A stretch of DNA of 41,066 nt from an uncultured Pelagibacteraceae bacterium (GCA_902607945.1 CACLMD010000007.1:1-41066), one strand, 5' to 3'; positions 26,762 through 35,687 are shown, counted from the stretch's first letter. Numbers and translations are program-made. The notes: generated by a model not told the origin, from the sequence alone.

Positions 26762-27181
26762 CTAACTTTTACCCATCTTATTCAATATTTTCCAGCTTTT
26801 AGAGTCAATTGGCATTACAGACAGTCTGCTTTGTTTTATTAACGCTAAATGGCTTAATTGCTTGTTTTTTTTGATATCTTCTAGACTTATTGGTTTTTTC
26901 ATTTTATCTAAAAACTTAACTGTAACAGCAACAAAACGACCAGTTTTATCTGTTTTGTCTAAATATGCTTCTTTAATTACCTCCACAACTCCAACAATTT
27001 CTTTCCCAATATTTGAGTGATAAAAAAAACATTGATCTCCTTTTTTCATTTTTTTCAAATTTTTAGCAGCTTGATAATTCCTTACACCGTCCCAAGGAGA
27101 ACCTTTGGCACCAGCTCTTTTTTGTTGATCAATTGACCAAACATCTGGTTCTGATTTCATTAAAAAATAGGATTTTGTCAT
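26762..27181 (-). CDS. EVE domain protein
   Basis: 139-residue single-domain EVE protein (PUA-like fold, formerly DUF55). YFLMKSEPDVWSIDQQ is the hallmark N-terminus ('yWL.KsEP..ysid'), followed by WDGVRNYQAAKNLKKMKKGD ('W.GVRNyqArn.lr.M..GD') and YHSNIGKEIVGV. EVE domains bind modified bases in DNA or RNA; the cellular role in alphaproteobacteria is unknown. It lies 18 bases upstream of acs and may be co-transcribed with it. Confidence 0.93.
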   Translation of the reverse strand: MTKSYFLMKSEPDVWSIDQQKRAGAKGSPWDGVRNYQAAKNLKKMKKGDQCFFYHSNIGKEIVGVVEVIKEAYLDKTDKTGRFVAVTVKFLDKMKKPISLEDIKKNKQLSHLALIKQSRLSVMPIDSKSWKILNKMGKS

Positions 27182-27214
27182 ATCTTATAGGATAGATTTT
27201 TAAGTAATTGTTAT

Positions 27215-28027
27215 TTACTTATATCCTTTAAGTAATCGTTTTTTTTTAATAAATAATTTCCAAAAAATTTTTTTGTAATAAGTCAATTTTCTTGAGTCGT
27301 TGGTATTAGGCCTATTTTTAAAAAGAGTTGAGTGATCTTCTTTAGATACCTCTGTCTCTGGTCTACCATTTGTATAATAATATAATGCAATTGATTTTCT
27401 TGAATTCGATTTATCAGGACAATTCACCGGTTCAGGGTTTCCGTGATAACTGAAGTCATCAGTATTAAATATAACAACTCTATTAAATATAGGTACAATT
27501 TTTTTTCTACATTTTTTCATTTCTCTATCCCAAAGTTCTAAAGACCCACCATAGTTTTCTTTCCAATCATGATTAAGATAAATCAACATATTAATTCTAC
27601 GATCTAATTTCATTTTTGGATGTTTATTAAAGTCTGCATGAATATTTAAATATCCTTTGTCTCTAAGCTCATGGGTTCCACCTCCCCAATGATAAGGATC
27701 AGGTATAAGATACTTTTCAATACCAGATATTTTGTTTAAAAAAGTTACAAATGTTTCTGAGTTTGCGGCATTTAAAAATTCAATAATATTTCCAGATAAC
27801 TGTGTATTATCAAGATTTACTAATTTTTGTTCTGCATCATGATCTAATACTTTTCCTATATTGTCTAGATTTTTTGGGAAATCATCAAGTATGTTATTTA
27901 AAAATTTTGGATCAAAAAAATTATCAAAAACAATGTGAGGAAAGGGTTTTGCGTTTATGTATTCACTACTGAATTTTTCAGCTATTAGATCCAAGTTATA
28001 ATAACTTTGATTTAAATATTTTCTCAT
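27215..28027 (-). CDS. 2-oxoglutarate/Fe(II)-dependent oxygenase
   Basis: 270-residue double-stranded beta-helix hydroxylase (PF13640-like). The iron triad is complete: His130-x-Asp132 in NIHADFN and His195 in SYHGNPEP; Arg210 or a neighbour would bind 2-oxoglutarate (SNSRKSIALYYYT). It has GGSLELWD and RVVIFNTDDFSYHG, both common in this family. The substrate is unknown; relatives often act on glycans or proteins. It begins 9 bases after the VTC-domain gene stop and so is probably part of the same minus-strand unit. Confidence 0.88.
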   Translation of the reverse strand: MRKYLNQSYYNLDLIAEKFSSEYINAKPFPHIVFDNFFDPKFLNNILDDFPKNLDNIGKVLDHDAEQKLVNLDNTQLSGNIIEFLNAANSETFVTFLNKISGIEKYLIPDPYHWGGGTHELRDKGYLNIHADFNKHPKMKLDRRINMLIYLNHDWKENYGGSLELWDREMKKCRKKIVPIFNRVVIFNTDDFSYHGNPEPVNCPDKSNSRKSIALYYYTNGRPETEVSKEDHSTLFKNRPNTNDSRKLTYYKKIFWKLFIKKKRLLKGYK

Positions 28028-28036
28028 AAAGCCTTA

Positions 28037-28627
28037 TTAATTAAAAAATTTTTCATATGCATTACAGTATTTTGAAAATCTAGTTCTATTCATGGGAAAC
28101 ATTAGATATAATTCGTTTAAATCTGCTTTATAATTTGTTTTAATTTCGAAAATTTCTTTTTCCTCATTTTTTATCATTTTATTTTTATATCTATAATATT
28201 TGATATTTTCGTCATGAGTTAACCTTGTATTGTTTATTAAATAGTAATGTCTCAGATATTCAACATAAATTAATGGCTTACAAATGCCATAATCATTGTC
28301 ATGGTATCCATATTTAATTAATTTTTTAAACTTTAATTCATCAATTTCTCTTTTTTCCTTGAAACGTCCTTCTACGCTTGAAATTTTTTTTTCTAAAAAA
28401 AATTTTTTAATTTTTGAATTTGGATAGTTTCTCACTCTAATTTTTTTTCTAGGAAGACATCCCTCTACTGAGTCTTTATACATTTCACTATTTGTATTCT
28501 CAAAATATAAACTTTTTATTATTCTTGAGTCATATAATCTTTTTAAAGACATCCTGTGATATAGTTTTTTAAAATCTATTGTTTGATTTTTTTCTACTAA
28601 TATTTTTTCTTCAATTCTAAAAGACAC
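28037..28627 (-). CDS. VTC domain protein (polyphosphate polymerase-like)
   Basis: 196 residues of the VTC/triphosphate tunnel fold. Residues expected to line the tunnel are present: EEK at 6-8, KKIRVRNY (Lys61 to Tyr68), FFLEKKI with Glu79-Lys81, EGRFKEKR (Arg88-Arg93), TRLTHD (Arg135, Asp139), EIKTNY (Glu161, Lys163) and RFSKY (Arg183, Lys186). In yeast the VTC complex makes polyphosphate from ATP; bacterial VTC-domain proteins are often linked to CotH-like and DUF4956 genes. No membrane segment is seen. Its start lies two bases after the CotH-like gene stop. Activity is inferred from family. Confidence 0.85.
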   Translation of the reverse strand: MSFRIEEKILVEKNQTIDFKKLYHRMSLKRLYDSRIIKSLYFENTNSEMYKDSVEGCLPRKKIRVRNYPNSKIKKFFLEKKISSVEGRFKEKREIDELKFKKLIKYGYHDNDYGICKPLIYVEYLRHYYLINNTRLTHDENIKYYRYKNKMIKNEEKEIFEIKTNYKADLNELYLMFPMNRTRFSKYCNAYEKFFN

Positions 28628-28629
28628 GG

Positions 28630-30942
28630 TTAATAAGTATTAAAAGTTATTTTTGATTGATTGTCTATATAAGTTTTTTTTTTAAAATTTGAGCAGGTGT
28701 GTTCATTAATTTTTATTTGTCCTCCACTAAATTCTTGTTTTTTATTATACGCACTAAAACATATATCAACATCCTTTATCTGAATCTTATTAATACTAGA
28801 TGCTGATCCATCCTTTGAAGCGACTCCAATCTTAGAATTTATAATATTCATATTATCTAATTTAAGAATCGTTTTTTCACCAACTGATAGTCCTTTGTCT
28901 CCACAAGAGTTCACATCTATATTTTTAAAAGTATAAGTACCTCCTGAAACATCGACACAATCATTCTTAGAATTTTTTATAATAGTATTTTTGATAATTA
29001 GATTTGAAAAATCAATATCAAGTCCGTCAGAAAAAGAATTTATTATTTCAATTTTATCAATGTCACCATTAGAACCAACTAAATTTAAAGAATCTTCACA
29101 ATTAGAGTCTTGTACTTTTAAACGTGTATTTTTAAAATTGGATTTATAAAATACTAAGCATCCCGTTAATCCTCTTGAGTCAATAGGAAAAAATTTTAAA
29201 TCACTTTCAAATTTGCTACCAGTAAAGATAATATTCATATTTTTTAAATTGCTATCAATAAAATATGCTCTGGACTCTGGTATTATCTGTGTAATTAAAA
29301 ATGTATTTTTCGTTTTATCGAAGTTAAATTTAATTCCATCATCATAATAAAAGTTAATATTTTCATCTTTAGAGTTGAAATAATTATACTTTTTCGCGTT
29401 ATCTGTATCATATGGATATGCACCTATAAATATATGTTCTTTAGAATCTTTATAAAAGTTTCCTTCCACTAGTTTAGCTTGCTCATCATTATTTAGACTA
29501 ATCTCATCACAACTGTAATAATCTTTACAAATTAAAAAATTATTTTCATTTTTTTCATTAAATTTTTTGAAGACAAAAATAGCATCTTTATTTCTATCTG
29601 ATTTATTTTTCATTGCTTTTTCTAAAGTTTCTTTTTCAAATTTTTTTTCTTCTTCAAACATACCTTCCTTTTTCATTGAAGAATCATAGTCATCTTTAAT
29701 TTTTGATAAGTTATATTTTAATATACCAATTTTTTTTTCAATATTTTTCTCAGAAAAGTCGTAATTTTTATCAAAAAAGTTTCTTTTAAATTTTTGTAAA
29801 TTCAAATTATTCAAAGATTTTTCTAATTTATCTATTGAACTTTTGTAATGAATATTAATTGGTAAATTAATTCGAGTACTTTTATTTTTAAAAATATTAG
29901 GATTTCCATCATAATAGATAGGTTCAAAATAATTTTCTGAATTATTCCAATAAAATGTTCTATTATGCGCATTTAACGCGTGTTCTGCATTGGATATTTT
30001 AAGAATTAAATTATAAATATTTAGATTAGTTACATATTTTTTTTTTAAACTACCTAAATTAAAATTACTTATTCTATCGGTAAAAATTTTATTACCCTGA
30101 TTGTCTTCTAGGAAACTTATTGAGTTTGAATAAATTAGATTTAATCTAGATAATGCATTATAAGAAATTTTTGAATGAATCGGACCTTTCTTAAACCAAT
30201 TACTGTTAGTTTGTCTTACAAACATTCCAATGGAGGCATCTTTTGAGCTTTCAACAAGGCCTATTTCGTAAATATCTAAATCGTTATTTTTAAAGCTCTC
30301 AAGAGATTTAAATAAATCTTTTTCATTTGCTTCAAAAATTCCACTCTCTGTTTTTTTATTATATTCAAGTAATTCTTTTCTAATCTTTTCTTGAAACAAC
30401 ATTTTTTGGTCTAATCCATTAATGTTTACATTTACAAATTTTGTTCTAGGAGAAATATATTTAAGCGTTCTTAAAATCTCAGTTAAGAATATTTCATCCT
30501 CAGAAACTCCTCTTGTACCATCTAAAAGCAACTTAAAATTTGTGATATTTGCAATGTTACCATTTAATAGTTTAACATCTAGTGACTGTCTTACTGTATT
30601 TTCTTGATAATTAATGTGATCTCTAAAATCTCCATTTTGTCTTATTTTGGCTTTTAGTTTACATGAGGAATTATCTGAGTAATTAACTATTATTTCACCA
30701 GAAAATCTTTTTTTTAATTTTTTAGGAATAATTTTCGTATTACTGATTAATATTTTTATATTATTTTCAATCCAGTTTTTATTCTTATTTATTTTAATAT
30801 TAATTACTTTTATTTTATGTTCCTCGTCAACTTTGCAAGAAATGTTATTTTCTGAAAATGATTTATTGGATAAAAGTATAGATAAAATTAAAATATAAAA
30901 TGCTAGAGATAATCTTAATTTTTTACAGTATTTGAGTTTCAA
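28630..30942 (-). CDS. Secreted CotH-like protein with a C-terminal beta-helix
   Basis: 770 residues with an N-terminal signal peptide or anchor (about 10-30, ending KSFSEN). Residues about 75-350 resemble CotH-like kinases: ETLRT-type spacing in DEIFLTEILRTLKYISPRT, FVNVNINGLDQKMLFQEKI (family 'fv.l.iNg.y.G.Y.l.E.id') and a late YFEPIYYDGNP with Asp345, where CotH has a 'W-D-D' like motif. A charged linker (about 400-455) follows. Residues about 505-760 look like a right-handed beta-helix: regular short repeats with DGLDIDFSN, DCVDVSGG, DKGLSVGE. Position between VTC and DUF4956 genes supports the CotH-like call. Catalytic residues are uncertain, so it could be a non-kinase surface protein. 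It overlaps the DUF4956 gene by 20 bases. Confidence 0.72.
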   Translation of the reverse strand: MKLKYCKKLRLSLAFYILILSILLSNKSFSENNISCKVDEEHKIKVINIKINKNKNWIENNIKILISNTKIIPKKLKKRFSGEIIVNYSDNSSCKLKAKIRQNGDFRDHINYQENTVRQSLDVKLLNGNIANITNFKLLLDGTRGVSEDEIFLTEILRTLKYISPRTKFVNVNINGLDQKMLFQEKIRKELLEYNKKTESGIFEANEKDLFKSLESFKNNDLDIYEIGLVESSKDASIGMFVRQTNSNWFKKGPIHSKISYNALSRLNLIYSNSISFLEDNQGNKIFTDRISNFNLGSLKKKYVTNLNIYNLILKISNAEHALNAHNRTFYWNNSENYFEPIYYDGNPNIFKNKSTRINLPINIHYKSSIDKLEKSLNNLNLQKFKRNFFDKNYDFSEKNIEKKIGILKYNLSKIKDDYDSSMKKEGMFEEEKKFEKETLEKAMKNKSDRNKDAIFVFKKFNEKNENNFLICKDYYSCDEISLNNDEQAKLVEGNFYKDSKEHIFIGAYPYDTDNAKKYNYFNSKDENINFYYDDGIKFNFDKTKNTFLITQIIPESRAYFIDSNLKNMNIIFTGSKFESDLKFFPIDSRGLTGCLVFYKSNFKNTRLKVQDSNCEDSLNLVGSNGDIDKIEIINSFSDGLDIDFSNLIIKNTIIKNSKNDCVDVSGGTYTFKNIDVNSCGDKGLSVGEKTILKLDNMNIINSKIGVASKDGSASSINKIQIKDVDICFSAYNKKQEFSGGQIKINEHTCSNFKKKTYIDNQSKITFNTY

Positions 30943-31594
30943 TTTTTTTTATATGTTCTATGTTTTTAATTTCTTCTTTAAATTTAAATAAATCTTTTTT
31001 ATTTTCAAAAATAAAATGATATATAAATTCGTTATTTTCTAAATCATTAGTTGAATTCTTTAGGTTTATATTGTTTTCAAAAAAATCAATATATTTACTC
31101 GTATTAACTTCCAAATTATGATGTTGTGCACCTTCATTAAAAGATATGTTGTAAAAATTTTTATTTTTCTTATTAAAAAGAATATTTATTATTTTAACAA
31201 TAAATAAAATTAAGATAGTGCAAAGCAACAGTTGAATCGCCCATTTAGTTCTCACCGATGTAGCAATTCCAAGTGTTATTAAATCAAAATATATAATTAA
31301 CTCTAATGCGCTTTTTACTGGGTGTCTAAATCTTACTATAGATAAAGCACCTATCATACCAAGAGACAAGGCTATATTTCCTGAAATTGTCTTAGTTATA
31401 ACAAAGGTTATTATCGGTAGAAGCATAAAAGATATTGTTTGAGCATATGATTTTGCCCAAGCTTGGTTTGCAAATATCAAAGTTTGCCTGATAAGAAGAC
31501 CACTTATCACTAATAAAAGATAAGGTTCAATTTCGTTGAAATTTTGAATGTTCATTTTGAGTTTAAAATTATCACTTAATTTCTTAAACCACAA
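30923..31594 (-). CDS. DUF4956 membrane protein
   Basis: 223 residues with about four membrane segments in the first 145 residues (about 23-43, 50-70, 72-90, 100-140) and a soluble C-terminal domain (145-223). GMIGALSIVRFRHPVK at 79-94 is the diagnostic DUF4956 motif. Members are usually next to VTC-domain and CotH-like genes, as here, but function is not established. It leads the run DUF4956-CotH-VTC-oxygenase(-EVE). An internal ATG at codon 14 (31555) is an alternative start; the annotated one adds a basic N-terminus. Confidence 0.9.
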   Translation of the reverse strand: MWFKKLSDNFKLKMNIQNFNEIEPYLLLVISGLLIRQTLIFANQAWAKSYAQTISFMLLPIITFVITKTISGNIALSLGMIGALSIVRFRHPVKSALELIIYFDLITLGIATSVRTKWAIQLLLCTILILFIVKIINILFNKKNKNFYNISFNEGAQHHNLEVNTSKYIDFFENNINLKNSTNDLENNEFIYHFIFENKKDLFKFKEEIKNIEHIKKIETQIL

Positions 31595-31764
31595 ATGATA
31601 AAATAAATAAAGTTTTAAAGTGCTAGATCATAAAAATTCACCACATGGAATGATTTATAATTAAATAAAAGGAATTAAAAAAAAATTATAAGATTATATT
31701 AAAATGATTGATAATTAATTTATATTAAGAGTGTATTGTTATTTTTTTAATATAAAACGATAGA

Positions 31765-32865
31765 ATGAAAAAATATTTTTATAGACTATTTCCAAAAAAA
31801 TTTGATAAAATTTGGAATAAAATAAGAAATACTGAAAATATCGATTCTACTCTTAGACACATAACCGATACATTCATTTCCTCAGAGTCCTATAAAAAAG
31901 TATCTAATTATTGGCACATTAGAAATATTAAAAGTTTTGAGGCCTTAGCAGAATTTGGAATTAATAAATACGGTTCAACAATAGCACCTTACTATTTCAC
32001 ATTTACTTCACTATATCACGATGAATGGTTTAATAATGTTCCAAGTCTTAAGGGAAAGCCTTTTACAATCGATAGTAAGGAACTTTTTAAAAAGCAAAAA
32101 AATTTTTCTTTAAGAGAAAGTATAAGTTATAATTATCTTTGTTATTTACTTTTTTATAGCCTTAAAGAAACCCCTTATTATAAATATTTAGAAAAATTAA
32201 ATGATAAAACTTATCTTGGATTTGATGACCCCTATATATCAATTGATAATATCAATATATCAACAGACAAGCTAGCATCACTATTTGATTGTGAAAAAAT
32301 TTTAGATACATTTGAAGGAGTAAAGATTAATAAAATTTTAGAAATTGGAGCAGGTTCTGGTAGAACTAGTGAAGCTCTTCTTTCAATAAAAAAGGACACA
32401 AAATACATCATATGCGATATTCCTCCAGCAATTTACATTTCTTATAAAAGGTTAAAGATTGCTTTTCCTAATAAAAAAATTTCGTTATTAATCGATGTAA
32501 ATAATAAGACGCAATTAAAAAAAAATATCGAAGAGTCCGATATATCTTTTATATTTCCAGATCATCTAAAACTTTTAGACAAAAATTTTGTTGAATTAAC
32601 AATGGCTATTGATTGCTTGCACGAAATGGATAAACCAACAATTAAATATTATTTTGAACAGGCTGACAGTTTTTCAAAAAATTTTTATTTTAGTGTTTGG
32701 GAAAAAACAGAAGTTCCTTATAGTAAAAATATCTTTAAAAAAGAGAATATTCTCTCATATTACTCTGGTGATTATGATATTCCTAAATCGTGGAAAAATG
32801 TATTAACTAAAAATCTTGTTTTTCCTTCAAACCAAATTGCCCTTGGTTATAAAATTAATAATTAA
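31765..32865 (+). CDS. Putative sugar O-methyltransferase
   Basis: 366-residue SAM-dependent methyltransferase. The SAM loop ILEIGAGSGRTSEA has Glu193 and Gly195-Gly199. IICDIPPAIYISYKRL and MAIDCLHEMD are typical of the family of putative sugar O-methyltransferases (TIGR04371 type), whose members lie in glycan clusters. The N-terminal 150 residues are the family-specific helical region. Acceptor unknown. It is divergent from DUF4956 over 170 bases and convergent with tsaD over 74 bases. Confidence 0.82.
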   Translation: MKKYFYRLFPKKFDKIWNKIRNTENIDSTLRHITDTFISSESYKKVSNYWHIRNIKSFEALAEFGINKYGSTIAPYYFTFTSLYHDEWFNNVPSLKGKPFTIDSKELFKKQKNFSLRESISYNYLCYLLFYSLKETPYYKYLEKLNDKTYLGFDDPYISIDNINISTDKLASLFDCEKILDTFEGVKINKILEIGAGSGRTSEALLSIKKDTKYIICDIPPAIYISYKRLKIAFPNKKISLLIDVNNKTQLKKNIEESDISFIFPDHLKLLDKNFVELTMAIDCLHEMDKPTIKYYFEQADSFSKNFYFSVWEKTEVPYSKNIFKKENILSYYSGDYDIPKSWKNVLTKNLVFPSNQIALGYKINN

Positions 32866-32881
32866 CATACTTTAAGAAATT

Positions 32882-32920
32882 AGCTATCTTATTATATATA
32901 ATCTAAGCTGAGTATTTTAT
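32882..32920 (+). terminator. Weak A+T-rich hairpin after the sugar methyltransferase
   Basis: A perfect palindrome ATTATATATAAT (32891-32902) with outer AGCT arms at 32882-32885 and 32906-32909, followed by a T-rich tract. It lies in the convergent spacer before tsaD. Low stability, so the terminator reading is tentative. Confidence 0.25.
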
Positions 32921-32939
32921 TTTTATAATCAGTATTTCA

Positions 32940-34013
32940 TTATAATTGTACTCCCGCACCTTTAAGAAAAGTAGCATTTTCATCTAAAGGCCATCTAGGT
33001 TTAGCAGGATAGTTTAAATTATTAAATTGTTTTAATTTGAATTTTTCTAATCCAACCATTGCAATCATTGCAGCATTATCACCACAAAATTCAATTGGAG
33101 GAAATATACTTTGATAATTTTCTTCTTCACATAATTTTTTGAGTATTGATCTAATATTTTTATTAGCTGCTACTCCACCAGCAACTACAAATTTTTTGGT
33201 TGATACTTTATTTTGATTTTCAAACTCACTAAATGCAATTTTAGTTTTTTTATACAATATTTCTTCAATAGTCTTTTGAAAAGAAGCAGAAAGATCAAAT
33301 TTTTCTTGATCTGTTTTAATTTTTTTAGATATTTTTAAAACGGCTGTTTTAAGTCCAGCAAAAGATAAGTTGCACCCACCTTTATTGAAAATTGGTTTTG
33401 GTAAAATATATTTGTTTGGATCACCTTTTTTTGCTAGTAACTCAATTTGAGGTCCACCAGGAAATTCTATTCCCAAAAGCTTTGCAGTCTTATCAAATGC
33501 CTCTCCTAAAGCATCATCGATAGTTGTACCTAGTCTTTTATATTTACCAAGACCTTGAACATTTAAAAATTGTGAATGTCCACCAGAAATTAATAAGAGC
33601 AAGTATGGATAGTTTAAATTTGAGTCAAGTTTTGGGCTTAACGCATGACCTTCGAGATGATTAACTGCTATAAAAGGTTTATCTAATGAAGCAGCTAAAG
33701 CTTTGCCAAAACTCAAACCTACAGATAAACAGACTATCAAACCTGGACCTGCTGTAGAAGCAATAGCATCAATATCTTCAATTTTTCTTCCACTGTCATC
33801 AATTGCTTTCTGAACAATCATATCTATTTTTTCCACATGTGATCTTGCTGCCAATTCAGGAACTACCCCTCCAAATTCTTTATGCACATTTACTTGGCTT
33901 GAAATAATATTAGATAAAATCGTAGGGATACCTTGCTCATTTTCTGTTAATAAAGATGCAGCAGTTTCATCACAACTCGATTCAATTCCAAGAATTAAGG
34001 GTTTTTTACTCAT
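32940..34013 (-). CDS. tsaD: tRNA N6-threonylcarbamoyladenosine transferase
   Basis: Transfers the threonylcarbamoyl group to A37 of ANN-decoding tRNAs, with TsaB/TsaE. Motifs: GIESSCDETA, metal ligands His119 and His123 in NHLEGHALSP, LISGGHSQ, DDALGEAFDK, FPGGPQIE, NLSFAGLKTAV and GGVAANKN with a late CGDNAAMIA. The length of 357 is normal. The gene is divergent from hemC, as in many alphaproteobacteria. Confidence 0.97.
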   Translation of the reverse strand: MSKKPLILGIESSCDETAASLLTENEQGIPTILSNIISSQVNVHKEFGGVVPELAARSHVEKIDMIVQKAIDDSGRKIEDIDAIASTAGPGLIVCLSVGLSFGKALAASLDKPFIAVNHLEGHALSPKLDSNLNYPYLLLLISGGHSQFLNVQGLGKYKRLGTTIDDALGEAFDKTAKLLGIEFPGGPQIELLAKKGDPNKYILPKPIFNKGGCNLSFAGLKTAVLKISKKIKTDQEKFDLSASFQKTIEEILYKKTKIAFSEFENQNKVSTKKFVVAGGVAANKNIRSILKKLCEEENYQSIFPPIEFCGDNAAMIAMVGLEKFKLKQFNNLNYPAKPRWPLDENATFLKGAGVQL

Positions 34014-34030
34014 TCAAATAGTTTTTAATA

Positions 34031-34040
34031 ATTGTACAAT
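34031..34040. promoter_or_regulatory. Palindrome in the tsaD/hemC divergent spacer
   Basis: ATTGTACAAT is a perfect 10-base palindrome located 17 bases from the tsaD start and 29 from the hemC start. It could be an operator, but one short palindrome is weak evidence. Confidence 0.25.
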
Positions 34041-34069
34041 CCTAATACAAGCAAGAAATAAATTTATTT

Positions 34070-34987
34070 ATGAATAAGAAACTTACAATAGGTTCAAGAA
34101 GTAGCAAGCTTGCATTAATTTATGCTTTAATTGCAAAAAATAAAATTGTTCAAAACACTCATTTAAATGAAGAAGATATCTTAATTAAAGAAATCACTAC
34201 AAAAGGTGACCAGGTCCAAGATGTAAGGCTATCAGAAGTAGGTGGAAAAGGTTTGTTTTCAACAAATATAGAAAAAGAACTTCAAGATAAAAAAATTGAT
34301 ATTGCGGTTCATGCTTTAAAGGATCTTCCAGCAAAGGAGTCAAAAGGTTTGATTGCCGATATATTTTTAGAGAGAAATGATCCAAGAGAAATTTTAATAA
34401 CAAATGATAGAAAAAAATTAAAAGATTTAAAACCAAATGCAATAATCGGAACATCATCATACAGAAGAGAATTTCAAATAATGAATATTAGAAAAGATCT
34501 TAAGTGCAAACTTATAAGAGGAAATGTTGATACAAGAATTAAAAAATTACGTAACGGATTTTACGATGCTATAATTTTGTCTTATGCAGGAGTTCAATTT
34601 TTAAAAAATGATGATAAGATCTCTGAGATATTTTCTGTAAGTGATATAGTTCCTAGTGCTGGTCAAGGAATTATTTCGCTTCAATGTCGTGATGATAACA
34701 CTGAAATATCTTCTATATTAAAAAAAGTTAATCATAGAGAAACCTATCTAAGAGCTCATGCAGAGAGAAATGTATTAAAGGTTTTAGAAGGAGATTGTGA
34801 GACAGCGGTTGGAGCACATGCCACAATAAATAAAAAAAAAATTATTTTAGAAGCTGAGCTTTTTTCTTTGGATGGTACTCAGAGATTTTACGAAAAAAAA
34901 TCTTCTGAAATTGAAAACGCAAAAGAATTAGGTATAGAAGTAGGGCAAATATTAAAAATGAAATCAAAAGATTCATATAAAAAATAA
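34070..34987 (+). CDS. hemC: Hydroxymethylbilane synthase (porphobilinogen deaminase)
   Basis: Polymerises four porphobilinogens to hydroxymethylbilane in tetrapyrrole synthesis. The dipyrromethane-cofactor cysteine is Cys243 in GDCETAVGAHA; catalytic Asp85 is in HALKDLPA. Other motifs: GGKGLFS, GTSSYRRE, RGNVDTRIKKL and SAGQGIISLQCR. The length of 305 is standard. It is followed by hemD after one base, so the two form an operon with the channel gene beyond. Confidence 0.97.
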   Translation: MNKKLTIGSRSSKLALIYALIAKNKIVQNTHLNEEDILIKEITTKGDQVQDVRLSEVGGKGLFSTNIEKELQDKKIDIAVHALKDLPAKESKGLIADIFLERNDPREILITNDRKKLKDLKPNAIIGTSSYRREFQIMNIRKDLKCKLIRGNVDTRIKKLRNGFYDAIILSYAGVQFLKNDDKISEIFSVSDIVPSAGQGIISLQCRDDNTEISSILKKVNHRETYLRAHAERNVLKVLEGDCETAVGAHATINKKKIILEAELFSLDGTQRFYEKKSSEIENAKELGIEVGQILKMKSKDSYKK

Positions 34988-34988
34988 T

Positions 34989-35687
34989 ATGCATATTTTA
35001 TTAACTAGACCCTTAGAAGATTGTTCTGAAATGATCTTAAAATTTAAATCTTTAGGACATCAAGTTTCACATCTTCCATTGTTAAGCATAGTTAAGTTAA
35101 ATTATGAACAGATTAATTTTTTTGATTATAAAGCTATTATTTTTACAAGTGCCAACGCCGTAAAATTTTTAGATTTAAAAAGTATAAATAAAAACCTTCT
35201 ATGTTTCTGTGTAGGAAGTGCCACTGAAAAAAAAGCTAGAAGTTTTGGCTTTCAAAACGTCATTGCTGCTGAAGGTAATGTTGAAAATTTAAAAGAGCTA
35301 ATCATACAAAATTTTGATCGAAAAAAGGGTAAACTACTTTATGTGAGTGGAGAAACCATCTCAGTTGATCTAGACCAGCAACTGAAAATGGAGGGATATA
35401 ATATCAAAAGAGTCATGAATTATAGAACCATTCTTAATCAAAAATTTGATGAAAAATTTGCTAAAGAATTAAAGCTTAAAATACCAGAAATAGTCTATAT
35501 CTATTCTCAAAATAGCGCCTCAAGTTTCTTAAACTTCATAAAAGTGCATCAATCCGAAAGTCTTTGGATGAATACTAATTTAATGTGTATTGGTGAAAAA
35601 ACCTCGTCAATATTGAATGAAATTAAATGGAAGAAGATATTTCTTTTTAATCCTGGAGAAGAAGAATATTTGTTATATAAAATTTAG
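34989..35687 (+). CDS. hemD: Uroporphyrinogen-III synthase
   Basis: Cyclises hydroxymethylbilane with inversion of ring D. The family is poorly conserved; recognised here from the N-terminal LLTRPLEDC, the YKAIIFTSANAVKF motif ('d.iiFTS.naV'), CVGSATEKKARSFGF and the IYSQNSASSF / MCIGEKTSSIL segment in the second half. The length of 232 is normal and the position directly after hemC makes the call safe. It ends two bases before the MscS-type gene. Confidence 0.92.
   Translation: MHILLTRPLEDCSEMILKFKSLGHQVSHLPLLSIVKLNYEQINFFDYKAIIFTSANAVKFLDLKSINKNLLCFCVGSATEKKARSFGFQNVIAAEGNVENLKELIIQNFDRKKGKLLYVSGETISVDLDQQLKMEGYNIKRVMNYRTILNQKFDEKFAKELKLKIPEIVYIYSQNSASSFLNFIKVHQSESLWMNTNLMCIGEKTSSILNEIKWKKIFLFNPGEEEYLLYKI

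Noticed and set aside
26562-26765. Leu/Phe-rich open frame opposite the acs N-terminus
   Set aside because: It is the complement of the lysine-rich repeat. Its apparent membrane character comes from poly-T tracts.
31694-31755. Inverted repeat TTATATTAAA / TTTAATATAA before the sugar methyltransferase
   Set aside because: The arms are pure A+T in a very A+T-rich 170-base gap and are 42 bases apart; this is expected by chance.
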